Under the pieces are notes generated by a model. That model had not been told where the DNA came from. It did no database searches and worked only from the letters and a program-made list of their open reading frames with translations. A program made the position numbers and the translations under genes. 64,000 nt of DNA. Origin: Neofusicoccum parvum (Eukaryota > Ascomycota > Dothideomycetes > Botryosphaeriales > Botryosphaeriaceae). The DNA lies in assembly GCA_020912385.1 (NCBI GenBank), contig CP087208.1, forward strand, positions 2,046,001-2,110,000, read 5' to 3'. This document shows, piece by piece, positions 22,587 through 34,255 of the stretch (the first letter of the stretch is position 1; the number at the start of each line of letters is the position of its first letter).

Positions 22587-25575
22587 CGCCCGTGCTCCGC
22601 TGCTCGCAAAGCTAACCCACTAGCTAAGAGGATCCGCGATGTTCATCTCCAGCACCGCTGCTGCTCCACCTCTACAAATGCCACCCACCGACCCAAAGGA
22701 TCGAGTCGAACCTTTTATTTAAATGAAGGTCGCTCTCTGCTGGGGTTATGTCTTTGACGACTCTTCTCTTCGAAGCGTGTTTACTAAAAGTTCATCGACT
22801 ATAGAATACCTGTTTATTCCGGCGAAGTCAACACAAATTAAGGAGACTGCAGTGTCAAATTACAGCAGTGTTCCGAAAGTAGTTATCCAACATCTCTCAT
22901 CCTGGCTCGAAGAGACTTATCATGACTACTGCCATCACCCATGATGCCCAAACCCGCCGAATAGCTCTGCTCGGAGACTCAAAGATCTCAGGAATTCCTT
23001 TTGTCGTTCTACTTGCCGCTTCCCGCCCCTTCCAAATTACTACTCGATAGCTGTAAAAGCAATCTAGTGACGAGAGACAGCATGAATCTATTCCGATACT
23101 TTCCGCGGAAGGGGTTCTCTTGCGTCCGTCTGTCACCCCGGCCTCTGCAATTCGAGGTTGCCTTCAGCCCAAACGAGCCGCCTGCAGAACTGTGGGCCGG
23201 CCTCCAGCTTCGATAGGGCTGTCGGCCAGAGCCGATGCCGCTCCATGGCTGAGACATAAAGCGGGGATGCGACCTTAAAAGTCATGAAACGGCCTATAAG
23301 AAAGAGACGTCCGTCCCGTCAGCAGATCCTGCGGGCGACAGCCCTGGTGGCCCCCCATTGGCTATCTGAGGTAAGCCTGCCTGCTATTGGACAGCATACC
23401 CACATTGCTGGACGCCGCCTGCACATCATTCGCCTGCTGTCATTCGGTCTTAAGCTCTATCACTTTCAGCATGAAAGGCAGAAACGTGCTGATGGGAGGC
23501 CGTTTACCCCTCTGCCCCCCGTCAGCCTCGTGACGGTGTATGGATGGACGCTATCCGTGCTTACGTCCGACCTACTCAGTTGCCGCATACAGCTGTCACT
23601 GGAGCTGACGGGGCCTGACTCCTCTCCGCCAAGATCTTCTCGGTGCTTCTGGCCGTTGCTAACAATCCACTGTCCGCGTGAACGATGCGGAGCGTCTTTA
23701 TCCAGCCTATCGTTGCAATACCTGGTGTCCTCAGGCAGACACCACGTAGTCCGGCGCGGGGATACTCCGCAGAGAGGCACGGCCGTGTTTGAAGAATTAC
23801 CAATAACTCTCGGTCATGTCCCTCTAGGTTTGCCATCCATGTGGAGTCCGACTTTCGTCTCTAAGTGGATGGGGAGCCCTCCTTACTCAGTTCATCAGTA
23901 TTGAGACCTCGGTCTGAGACCTGCCGGCTGCAAATCACGAATCCTGGCCTTGATACTTGCAGTTCATGAGTCAGGTGTCCCTGCAACGATATTGCGCTGT
24001 CGTACTTCTGCCAGGGCGTGTTTACAGCAAAGCAAAAAGAAGAAAAGAGGAAAAAAGCAACGTCTCTTCCGCGTCCCCGTTTCAAAGTATATCAAACAAA
24101 GAACAAGAAAGAGCGCGAGTCTTGCACATGCCATTTGTGCGAGGGCTAATGACGCAATCTAAAACAGAAACTGATCCTCGTTCTTCAGGCGGCTCAGGTG
24201 GTCCACAGAAGCTTGGCGAGGGCGAGGGCGAGGGCGCCCTCCCTCACATCCTTCCTGACCCACATCTACCATTCTGGCATAACCTTACGCCACCGCTGAA
24301 CGTTATTCGCAAATCCGTCTGCCACGTACGCTTCGAGTCGTGGCGGCCGGCTTCACTGATGCGACACTGGATGAGGCACGCTTACAACCTTCCCTTCTCG
24401 AGAGATCGATCCGCTCGCGCGATGCTGCCCCTCTCGAGTTCGAATGTGACTCGGCACGCGCTGGCACCAGACAAGTGCCGAAAGAAACATCAGCGTGATT
24501 CAGCGCCACTTTCCTCGGACTTTTGATGCTTTGGGATATTCGTACCCTCCTTGCTTCTGCAATACAGCAGCAGTGTTCAGCTCTATGACCAGAGCTTGGA
24601 AGAGCACAACAACAATCTTTAACTTACAGCTCATTTATTCGAGAGTGACGAGTTCGTCAAGTCTCGCTTGTAGGCGCTTTCGGATGACAAAATGCTTGGG
24701 ATCAGCCCAGTCATGGTCAAGCACGCGCCCCGATCTCCGCCAACCGCCATCGCCCCTGGCAGCGCCACGGCACCTTTACCTGGACAGGCTACCCCCCACT
24801 CAGCTCGACAGATGTGAAGTGATCCTTCACGGCGATACTAGCAGCGGAGATACCTACGGAAACAGCTCAGCCGGTACATCATTCGTGCCCGCCACAGAAT
24901 GGTCGGCGAGGCACATGTGCTACGCGCATTGAGACATCGTGGCGTTGCGCCCTGACGGTCCATCCCGCGCTGAGTGGCTTTGGAACAACCGCACCAACAA
25001 GATCTTCATGATGTCTCTGCGCAGAACATATTCAGGATCCCCTTGCGTTGATGACACCCGCGCCCCACACCAAGTGATCGGATGGGCCACCGGATCTCAG
25101 ATCCTTCTATGCATATCTCCCACAGCTGATCATATCGTACCCATCTATAAGCTCCTCCACCACTAACACGCTCCCATACTCTCGGCTATTTCCCGTTTGA
25201 GCTATGCCGCTATCTGTACCGGGGTGGTTGTCTCCCCACAACAGCCATCAGCGTCAGCCAATATTCAGGCTCATCGCCCTCCTGCCGCCCGCCGGATGCC
25301 GGCCACCAACAGCGGGCAAGGCTCTTGCAGAGAGCAGAGCGCAATCTTCCCTTGCAACGATGCGACCTGCCTCTTCCTGCGGCCGTCGTCATTCCAAAAA
25401 TCCCCGACACGCCCACCTGACGCCTTTTATTCTCCGCGTCCAGCTGAGCAGCGCTCAGAAGATGCTGCCCATACTTAAGCTCTCGCAATGGCAGTGAAGC
25501 AATCTCTCGATTCCGTGCCTTTCTCCATACATACCTATTCTGCCTTCCCCTGCCCCCTTCCCCACCGCCGCGACC
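22587..25575. other. intergenic, 3.0 kb, no gene supported
   Basis: A long stretch with open frames of up to about 206 codons (23284-23904) that show no recognisable domain and no coding-like composition. A GGGCGA triplet-style run lies at about 24213-24237. The final 400 bp are the upstream region of the GH5 gene. No ends, target duplications or tRNA signals were seen. Confidence 0.4.
25219..25239. promoter_or_regulatory. paired CreA-type motifs upstream of the GH5 glucanase
   Basis: Two hexamers that fit the carbon-catabolite repressor consensus SYGGRG: CCGGGG on the plus strand at 25219-25224 and GTGGGG on the minus strand at 25234-25239, nine bases apart and about 340 bp upstream of the GH5 start. 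Closely spaced paired sites are what functional CreA targets usually show. The motif is short and could be chance. Confidence 0.3.
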
Positions 25576-27231
25576 ATGCTCCCGTCCACTCTCCTTCCCC
25601 TTGCCACCCTCCTCCCCTCCCTCGCCCACGCCTGGCTCCCCACCGCCCCTCCCCCCGGCACCTCCCTGTCCACGTTCAAATCCACGTCCAAGATCCGCGG
25701 CGTCAACCTCGGCTCGCAGTTCATCATCGAGCCGTGGATGGCGCGGAGCTCGTGGCAGGCGCTCGGCTGCGGCGAGACCCAGGCCGAGTTCCAGTGCATC
25801 CGCGACAAGTTCGGCGGCGACATCGCGAAGGCGAGCAAGGCGTGGCAGGGGCATTGGGCCAGCTGGATCACCAACGCCGATCTGGACGAGATGGTGGGGG
25901 CGGGGTTGAACACGATCCGGGTGAGTGTGTTTTGCGTTTTCCGGCCCCGCGGGCGGGAAGGTGGGGGAGGGAAAAAAGGAGGGTGAGGTTGTGGTAGTCG
26001 GGATAAGGTTATGCTTTGGCGGGACCTGGCGGGTAAGGCTGATAATGCTCTGCTGACGTGTGGGGTGCGCAGATCCCGGTGGGCTGGTGGATGAAGGAGG
26101 ATCTGGTGAAGAGTGGGGAGTATTTCCCCAAGGGCGGGTTTGCGTACCTGCAGAGCCTGTGTGAGCACGCGGCTTCGAAGGGGATGTACGTCATCATCGG
26201 TCAGTTCTATCTCGACCTACAAGGCAGACCAACAGGGAGCTGGTCCGCATGCTGATAACCATGCCTGAAGAGCTGCACGGTGCTCCCGGAACTCAGAATG
26301 CCAACCAGCCCTTCACCGGTAACGTATGAAATCCCCCGAGACGACATTTAAAGAAGCTACGGGACCACTAACTAAACACTCCCTCCACAAAGTACTCCGA
26401 CAAACCCTACTTCTACCAATCCGACTACCAATCCGGCCGCGCCTACGTCCGTCCACCCCATCCCCCTACACACTTACCCCCACTAACCCCCGCAGCAATT
26501 CCTCACCTGGCTCACCACCGCCATCCACACCACCTCCTCCTTCCGCACCGTCGGCGCCGTCGGCATCCTCAACGAGCCCAAATTCAACTCCCCCTCGGAC
26601 CCCGACATCCGCTGGACGACGGAGCACTACTACGGCTCCGCCATCGACGCGATCCGCACCGCCGAGACCGCCCTCTCCACCACCCCCCAGGCCGCCCTCA
26701 CCGTCACGCTCATGGACGACCTCTGGCACGACCTGTCGGGCAGCACCGACCCGGCGGCGCACCTGACGGCAGCGCAGAAGACCGGGCTGCTGTTCGACGA
26801 CCACAACTACGAGCAGTCGCCGGCGGCCGGGCTGTCGCCGGAGCAGGTGGTCGCGTACGCGTGCGGTGACGACCGGCGCACCGGCCGGCAGCCCGGCGAC
26901 GCCAAGTTCGTGGGCGAGTGGGCCGTCGCGCTCGGCCAGACCGGCGCCGGCTTCACGCCCGAGACGGCCAACAAGGCCTTCTGGAGCCAGTACTTCAGCG
27001 CCCAGCAGTGGCAGTACGAGCGCACGCGGGGGTGGTCCTGGTGGGCCTGGAAGGTCGAGGGCGGGGAGAGGCTGGCGAATTGGCTGCAGTGGAGCTACAA
27101 GGGTGAGTGGGCTCGTTTCTTTTTCTTCTTTTTTTTCTCTCGGGCTGACGTGGATGAAAGGGTTGGTGGAGAATGGGATTGTGAGCAAAAATTTGAATGC
27201 GCAGCTGGCGGCGAACACGTGCAATGGGTAA
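25576..27231 (+). CDS. secreted GH5 beta-glucanase, six exons
   Basis: Exons 25576-25920, 26073-26199, 26271-26323, 26393-26446, 26496-27102 and 27161-27231; 418 residues. Every junction restores family text (NTIR-IPVGWW, VII-ELHGAPG, FTGN-YSDKPYF, GRAY-QFLTWL, SYK-GLVENG), and the branch sites GCTGAC, GCTGATAAC and ACTAAC are visible. An N-terminal signal peptide ([19 protein letters not shown]) sends it out of the cell. GH5 landmarks: [17 protein letters not shown] at about 40-56, ELHGAPG at about 158, the acid/base Glu220 in GILNEP and the nucleophile Glu334 in FVGEWAVAL. The opening resembles the fungal endo-1,6-beta-glucanase and exo-1,3-beta-glucosidase group, so the substrate is most likely fungal cell-wall glucan, for wall remodelling or attack on other fungi; linkage specificity cannot be settled from sequence alone. 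The exons of 53 and 54 bp are easily missed by gene finders. Confidence 0.9.
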
Positions 27232-28214
27232 GACGTTCAGAGAGAATGGGGCGGAGAGGATGCCTGGGTCATCGAGGACTTGTGAAGCACCGGTGAGTTT
27301 GGAATTGGAACTGAAGTGAATGAATCAACGGCTGCAACCAGTCATTTGGTAAATTCCACTTATAGGCAGAGCACTTAAGAGCTTGAATATCTGTACAGAA
27401 TTAGTAAAATAACATTTGGATATCTTCACAAACACTTCCGAAGTATTTCTCAAGTATCTCTTGTCAAATTGTGGCGACTCCTATGAGGCAGCTCCAGCTT
27501 GCTATTTATAACCGGTGTCTATCAGACGGCTTACCTACTCGCCGTCCCGGATTTAAACCATCCCGACGACCGACATACAGAATCCTCACCAAGCTTATTG
27601 CGTCTCCGATTTCCGCTATCCAGCAAGGCAGGAGGAATCACAACGGAAGAACCAACTACTCCAGGGAGACAACGTTCTTCTCGGCCTCCTCAACCTTCAA
27701 GACCATGTATTTTGTCCAGTACGGTACAAGTCCAGACTAGTCAAAGCACATCATCACAGCATTGCACAAGACAACAATACCACCACCATCTCAGCGAGCC
27801 TCCGGCTGCGAGCCCGCCGGCACGTTCCCCTCACTACTCTAACCGCACCTCAGTTCACTTACCAATCAAACTGCTACAATTCCACACGACCATAGGTGTG
27901 ATTTATTCCCTAATCTATCATGCTCTATCTATTTAATGCTTGGCTGGAATCTAGAGAGTGATAAGGGCCGTAATATATATAGAAGTGAGTGACCAGACAC
28001 GTAGGTAGGTAGTAGTGGAATGGTGAGCACTTAGTAGAGGTAGTAGTGTAAGGTCGCTTATTACGTCTTTAGAGGATGAGTAGAGGAGGTAAAGAAAGAG
28101 AAGAAACAGAAGAGAAAGTAAAAAAAGATTGCTTCCAGAGACTACGCTAATGAATTCTTACATACCTTAAAGTTCTTAATTCCGAGATCCGTGATCTTGC
28201 TATATTCGTTTAGG

Positions 28215-28420
28215 CTGAAGTCCTCGGCAAGTGTTAGTATTGGAATACCGACGTTGTTTGTTCGTTGGGCCGAAGTTCTCGGCAGGTGTCAGTGGTGGAA
28301 GGCCGAAATCGTTCATTGGAACGAAGTTCTCGGCAGGTGTCAGTAGTGGAAAGCCGACATCGTTCGTTCGTTGGGCCGAAATGCTCGGCAGGTGTCAGTA
28401 TCGGAAAGGCAAGAAACTAT
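28215..28420. repeat. short tandem repeat, about four copies of a 51-55 bp unit
   Basis: A unit beginning GAAGTTCTCGGCAGGTGTCA and continuing through GTGGAAAGCCGACATCGTTCGTTCG recurs at about 28217, 28272, 28323 and 28378 (spacings 55, 51 and 55 bp). The first copy is the most diverged and the fourth is cut short after TATCGGAAAGG. The copies are directly abutting with no unique spacer between them, so this is a minisatellite, not a CRISPR array. Confidence 0.85.
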
Positions 28421-28440
28421 CAGAGATATCAGCACATGTA

Positions 28441-28516
28441 CAGTAAGTAAGGCTCGAACGCGCGGTCTCTGGAAGCCGATGAACAGTGAAGGTGGCTCTA
28501 AAGAACCACCCACTAC
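28441..28516 (-). repeat. tRNA-like element (degenerate, SINE-like)
   Basis: On the minus strand, GGGTGG opens a segment that ends 52 bases later in GCGTTCGAGCC, a good B-box. The A-box position is only loosely matched and no cloverleaf can be drawn. It lies next to the tandem repeat. The same arrangement is seen at 58540-58612, which suggests a tRNA-derived repeat family; evidence is limited to the box motifs and their spacing. Confidence 0.3.
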
Positions 28517-31500
28517 GTCATCTGTCTTGGATGGGGAAGACACCCACCTGTTCCCCTTATAATCCTTGACGACCAAACTGTTCACCAAGCACGCTGAATG
28601 TCCCAATACCATCATCAGGTTGTTCGTTGGCCAATAAGAGTGTCTGCTTTGCATACCCACCAGCGCACTGCGCCTAGGGCACTTTTTGACCACCTCGATT
28701 TTTCCAAACACCTTGTCTCTATCCGTCGTCATTCAGAGAAGTGACAAGCCCCCTCCTCGAAGTGGGTATTCCAGGCAGATTTCCAGTAACGCTTTTTGAG
28801 TCCTTCAAGGTGATTGGCAGTACGGGTGCTAGGTGACGGCTTGTGGCTCTGAGAGCTGAACGGGCGGCTTCCGCGAGGGTTTCAACGTTGGGGCTATGGC
28901 CTGCTCGAGGGCATCTTCAGCTCAGATAGATTTGGAGACGTATGCCAGTGGCAATGTCTCGTCAGTCTTCGCAGTACACGAGCCTCGTATCCGTATCTTC
29001 CGCCAACGACGTCATGGGAAGCAGCGATGGAAAGACCGGATACCCCTCTGCCCTAACGAATCTCTACCGTCACCAATCAGCGCCATAATATAGCGACACG
29101 TATGCCGCAGGTCCAAGGCAACAATCTTGGTATCTATCGAGCTGATTTCAGAGATCCGAAGATGCGAAGTAGCGGAGATGAGATTGAAGTTCAGCCCCGG
29201 CCGCGCGAAAGAGAGACCGAGAGAGAGGCTCTTCTCGTGTGCGACAGTCGTACAGAGAGACTGTGGTTGCGGGTCTGCTGTGCGTGTGTATCACTGCCCC
29301 ACGCAGGGCTAAGAAAATACGCGTGCAGTTTGAAGCTCGGCGCTGTGAGACCCGCCGTTTCCGTCACGGGACGATGCTGTTTTGACAGGTGAGATCAGTG
29401 ACTGATGAATCCGAGGGAACAGCCAAGTTGCGTTAGCTGTAGATCGGCGATCCGGTGTGCTGGTACGCAGATGTGGCTTTTGGAAAGCAGTGTCGTGGGG
29501 TGCTGTACTTGAGGGTGAGAGGAACAGAGACATCCGCGCGGGCGGGGCATCACGCTCTATGCATCGAGACCTCTCTGCACACCGCCTGCGTGCTGGGGGC
29601 TGATCTGAGGTGAAGCTAAGAATAGAGCTGCGAATGAAATGCGTGAGGAAAGACATGGGCCGTTTCCACATTTTGTCTTTGCTGCTTGCGTCCTTTCGCC
29701 AGCCAAATGTGATAAATGATCCAGTAAAGTGCCGCACTTCCGACAAACAGCGCAGTGATAGCTTGAATGTCGGGAAGTTCTCTCCCCGTCAGAATTGTTT
29801 AGGGTTCTGCTGGCGGTGAGCTTCGGTGCGGTCTGATCACGATTCTCGCACAGGAGGGCTGCTATAGGTTGACTAGCACAGACGGATTAATCTGCTGGTC
29901 GAGAAAGGGAGTACGTTGTCGGCCTGATTAGTGCTGGAGCCACTTCCAGAGCGCTCGTGTTCATGAGACATGTGAGCATTTCACGAGATGTGGCGTACGG
30001 TCGGCCTAAGCTTGCGAACTCTGATTGGCAAGTCATGACAATTATGGGTCCATCACCGTAATTTCATGCAAAAGTTCACACGTAGCAGGCCTTGGAAGCT
30101 GCTGACTCTATCCGACAGTACCTGCACAGACACTTGAGTCGAGCTGAAGTACTTTGCGGGCGGGGGTGCTGCTGAATAATCCAGTGACCAGTCAAGCTTT
30201 TCGAGGCTCCGCTGCGGACTTGTCAGGTATGCGTCAGTGTTATAAGCGCCGAGGAATAGATTCGAGGGCTAGATGACTGTAGGATGCGGATGTAACAAGC
30301 TTTGGTCCCTTACGCAGATAATGCAGGCAGACCGTAGACTCTGCCGTGCCTGGGTGCTATGATTGGACGATGGTCTATAGCAAGCCAGCGAGTAGGGACG
30401 GGAAGGAGCCGCACTGGCTACACATAGGGTGAAAGCGTGATGCGGGTGGCTGCGCTAACGCACTTGTCAACGACAAGCTGAGAACGAAGCTGCTGCCTTG
30501 CGGCCAGGACGCTGCCGTGTAACCGGAGAATTGAATGGAAGTAGAATGCGGATGCGGGTCATTGACAATGATCGGCAGCTCAACCAAGGTAATGGATAGC
30601 GGAAAGCGTGACAACATGGATTTGATCACCCGTGGTCTGTCAACGTCGGCGGTGGGCCATTGCCCTCGCTGATTGCGACTGGAAACGGCGGTCTAGCGGT
30701 CCCGACGTTGCAACTCGGCCGATTCGGCCTTCACCATGGCACTCAAGACGGACAACGTTTGTCCCAGGCAAGACTGCCGCGCCTCCAAGAGTGATAGCGG
30801 AAGCCGAGATTGGTGGCGGAAGGGGTGCGGCACAATTGCACTTTTTGGGCGCCGTCGTCGAAAAAATTGCCTCAGAAACATGTGCCGTGGATGTGATGAG
30901 CGCACAGCGAGGGAGCTTAGATTGCGAGGGTGCAGGTGAGGTCTGCCTCCTCGGGGGCCAAAAGTTTCCCAGAAGGGCAGGCGGGGAGGACAAAGCGCGC
31001 GCACACTGTCGCAGCCTTGTGGCCAGACACAGGAGCGGCAGTCTGACAAGGATTTCCTGCAGGGTTCGGCACAGGGCTGGACGTTTGCCTTGCCACGCGC
31101 GCGCCCGGCGTCACAGGCGGATCGATGTGGCGTCGATAGCTTGCGGGGTTCGCAGCCTATAGGCGTGAGTGTCATTCCTGTGAGGCTCAAAGTCTTTCGG
31201 TCTTGGCGAATGTGAGACGGAGACGCCTCCTGTTGGACACAGACAACACTTTCTCTTAACGCAACAACCCAAGCTTATTTTAAAAATCAGGAAAACGGCG
31301 TCGATTTCAGGAGTAAATCAGGGTTGCTTTCACCGAAGACTTGGCTCGCTGAAGTCAAGAAGAGGGTACGAAGTGTCGGCGAAGTTGATCTGATGGTCAG
31401 CATGGCGTGTACAATGCATGGCAGTATGCAAACAGTGCTGATCCGTGGCGTGCGGCGCAGAACGCCCCGCAAATATGCGCTCCGGCTTCGATGCTCGTGG

Positions 31501-32694
31501 ATGGGGGAGCAATATCCCGAGGCCTCGGGCCTTCCTTCCTGCGGAGAATTCAGATACTCGGGTCGAACAGCGAAGGTAAGGTGCGGTGAGACCGAGACCG
31601 AAGCTTAGCCCAGAGGTTACTCATAGCTGGGACGCCTTTCTCTCGCGCTTTGGCCATAAGTGATAGGGCGGTCTGTCCGATAGGGATCCTCGGCCGTCGG
31701 TGTAGACTCAGCCATCGCGGAAGACGGGAAGGGCACCAACGCCGCCAAAGGCGTGCATTCTTGGCGTTGCCTAGTGGCGGACTTCGGGGGGTTCAACGCT
31801 CTAACCCTTGATGGTTTCCACAACATTGTGACCTTCCGCAGAAGTGCTTTACCGCCATGTTTCCGGAGGCCGCCGTCTGACAGCTCTTTCGGTGTACGCG
31901 ATGAAGGTGGTTCGACATTGCGTATGCTCTCGAGCTTCCAAGTGATACAGAGCAGGCCGCAATGGTTGTGCGCCTGAGAAGTATGTCTGTGTTGACGGGT
32001 ATATGAAGCCCTTCAACCTCCTTGAGCATACCAGCATACCCAAAGCAGTCTTGCAGATCAGAAAGTGAGTCTTGGAGTATTCTACACTTGAAAAGGTGTC
32101 TGACTTGCCAATAGTTACGAAGCAGATAGCCCTATCGACCAACACTAGACGCGTCAACCAAGGACCTCGTTCCAGTCTCGAGTATTCAGAAAATCAAGGT
32201 GCGTAGCTTGAATGAAAGAGACCCCAATCTTGGTTGTAAATTTGCGCTTACCTCACTCAGTTCTTCCCCTACGCTCAACATTGGCATCGAAACATCACTT
32301 TCTCCATCAAGCCGACAATGAGTAGTGGACAGTGGTATTGCTGCTCCTGTGGTGACGGACCAATGGTTGTTGCTCCCGCTTGCGTTTCCTGTGGCCACCC
32401 GAAATGCGTCTACTGCTCTCAGCCATGAGACACAAGAGCGATATCAAGGGAAGAGCGGGAGGTGAAAGACTGGTAGACGGTAGAATGGGCGAGAGCAATC
32501 ATGGGGCATGAGCGAAAACCGACACTCGTTTTGTTTCAAGGATAATCCAAAAACTTCTCCGGAGAATATTCTTATTGGAATCTCAACGCGTGAAGACAAG
32601 TCATGCTCAGTCGAAAAATGTACTTACGGCACGTGCAGACCCCATTAGACCATGCAAGAGCCCAGCCCAAACGCCAAACCCCAACTGCATTCCT

Positions 32695-33548
32695 CTACCA
32701 ATACACGCCCTCCTTGTTGGCTTCCTTGCCTCTCTCAGTAGCAGTGTCCCCCTCTTTCTTGCCCTTCAGGGCCGGGAAATCGAACTTCTTGCTCTTCCCA
32801 CCTGCTAGCTCCTTCCAGGCGCCGCCGTACTTGGCAACCGGTGGCCAATCAGCCCAGGTCAACAGGCCGACCCAAGGCTGAACATTCCAACCAAGCTCAA
32901 GCTGGACATCAGTCCTGTTCGCCAGCTTTCCAGAAATATCGGTGATCTGGTATTTCGGGCGCTGCTTCTGGAGGTGGAACTCGCCAGACGGGTACAACGG
33001 CTCTTGCGTGCTCTTGGACTTGGAGCGTTTTGTCTTTCCGGCAGTCTTCGGGTCAGGGTGGATGTAGTAGTTTTGGTGCCATGGCGCAGAAGGTGAGGCC
33101 AGAATGGCGTCCCAAATAATGGCTTCGGAGCGAGGTTCGGAGGGATCGTTGGACGAGTATGTTGCGGTGATGTAGGCGAAGACTTGCTTCGTGTTCCAGT
33201 TGAAGAGCGAGGTCAGGTCTGGCGGCAGTGTCAGCTTGGCTTGCGGCTTTGGTGCGGGAATCAGGCAAAAGGTACCGGCGTCGAGGTCGAACTTGATGTG
33301 TGCGTACTCCTCCTTCTTGGAGCTGTAGTAGTGCGGACGACCGCGAACACTGAGGAAAAGACTGATTAGCTTTGCGACTGAGCATTGCGGGACGGGAAGC
33401 CGTACATCTGGACATTCTGCAGCTTGATGCTGCCGGACGGAGTCTGGGGCTGGATGAAGACAGAGAGGGCAATGAGGGCAGCGACGGCGGCAGCTACGGT
33501 GGTGAAGTAGCCGAAGACATTCTGGGCGCGGACGAGCGTGGAATGCAT
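32695..33548 (-). CDS. SPC3: signal peptidase complex subunit 3 (SPC22/23)
   Basis: Two exons, 33548-33406 and 33349-32695, with a 56-bp intron (GTACGG donor, GCTAATC branch, CTCAG acceptor); 265 residues. The junction restores LQNVQI-VRGRPHYYSSKK. One N-terminal membrane anchor at about 11-32 (FGYFTTVAAAVAALIALSVF), then a lumenal domain with FDLDAGTF and the family hallmark LFNWNTKQVFAYITATY at about 100-120. It is longer than yeast Spc3 because of a Lys/Ser-rich insert around 165-180 and a charged C-terminal tail (GKKEGDTATERGKEANKEG). It is an essential part of the ER signal peptidase complex, which cuts signal peptides off secretory proteins. Divergent with the SAYSvFN-domain gene across 247 bp. 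Confidence 0.93.
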
Positions 33549-33795
33549 GGTGACGGGCGGCGCGGGTGGGCCTTGGGGTGTGGTGTTCTTTGCGGTAGAC
33601 GCGGACCAAGAACGCGCTGCGGAGCTCCAGGCAGCGCGCGAGCGAACACGTTTCGGGAAGCGAGCTCTGGCCGGCCACCACTTCACCTCCGCCTCACCTC
33701 CGCCTCGCCACCAACCCGTCGCAACTTCCTCTCTGACCGAAGGAATCTCGGGTTTCGCATAGCCGGGCACGAACACTATCAACGTGACTTTCACT
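33549..33795. promoter_or_regulatory. bidirectional promoter between SPC3 and the SAYSvFN-domain gene
   Basis: Only 247 bp separate the two start codons, so both genes must draw on the same upstream DNA. It contains tandem CTCCGCCTCACCTCCGCCTC near 33687-33708 and no TATA box. Shared control is inferred from the spacing. Confidence 0.55.
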
Positions 33796-34255
33796 ATGGC
33801 GAAGCCCAAGGACTCGGCGAAGGCGCCCAAGGTGAAGAAGCCGTACCACATCAAGAAGGCCGACTTGCATCTCGACGAGTACATCGAAGAGCAGAACTCC
33901 AAGAACCCAGCCCTGCTCCTCCAGCGCGCCGTGGCCCACCTCAAGACCTCGTTCCAATTCAAAGTCTACATCGGTCTGCAGTTCGTCGCGGTCCTCGCCG
34001 GCTACGGCCAGGCAATGCTAATCATCGGCTTGCTCTGGGCCATGGTCGCGAACACAGGCAAACGCAAAGACGGCGAAGTGAGCGCATATTCACTCTTCAA
34101 CAAGGATGTTCAAGCGTGAGTTGCTCCCCAGCCCTGCGCCGGACGTCGGCTCGGGCCTATTTCTGGCTGCCGATCCCGAACTGAAGTCATGCAGCATCGC
34201 TGGCAGCACCGACATGGAGGCTCTGGACAGAGAGCTGCGCACGAGGGGCCTGTGA
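33796..34255 (+). CDS. SAYSvFN-domain ER membrane protein (SAYSD1 homologue)
   Basis: Two exons, 33796-34115 and 34195-34255; 126 residues. The 79-bp intron has a GTGAGT donor and a TGCAG acceptor, and splicing extends the protein through QAIAGSTDMEALDRELRTRGL. An N-terminal basic, Lys-rich segment (PKVKKPYHIKKADLHLDEYI) and an amphipathic helix (LLLQRAVAHLKTS) precede two closely packed hydrophobic stretches at about 57-86, followed at once by SAYSLFN (96-102), the motif that names the family. Human SAYSD1 sits at the ER translocon and takes part in clearing stalled, UFMylated ribosome-bound chains. Most ascomycetes are thought to lack UFMylation, so the fungal role may be older or different. 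No other part of the protein is recognised. Confidence 0.85.

Larger units (their letters stand above)
27232..32694. other. gene-free interval, 5.5 kb
   Basis: No supported gene over the longest empty stretch in the window. About 27340-28250 is AT-rich (including TAATATATATAG near 27970), followed by the tandem repeat at 28215-28420 and the tRNA-like element at 28441-28516. From about 28850 to 31500 base composition is mixed with stops in all frames. This is what old, mutated repeat DNA looks like in ascomycetes, but no terminal repeats or transposase or polymerase text was found. Confidence 0.45.

Noticed and set aside
23284..23904. 206-codon plus-strand frame in intergenic DNA
   Set aside because: No recognisable domain, no coding-like third-position bias, no leader or terminator features. 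Could be chance; RNA-seq would settle it.
28215..28420. CRISPR array
   Set aside because: Units abut directly without unique spacers and the genome is eukaryotic; it is a minisatellite.
30632..31162. 176-codon plus-strand frame in the gene-free island
   Set aside because: Competing open frames of similar length on the opposite strand and no domain; composition is non-coding.
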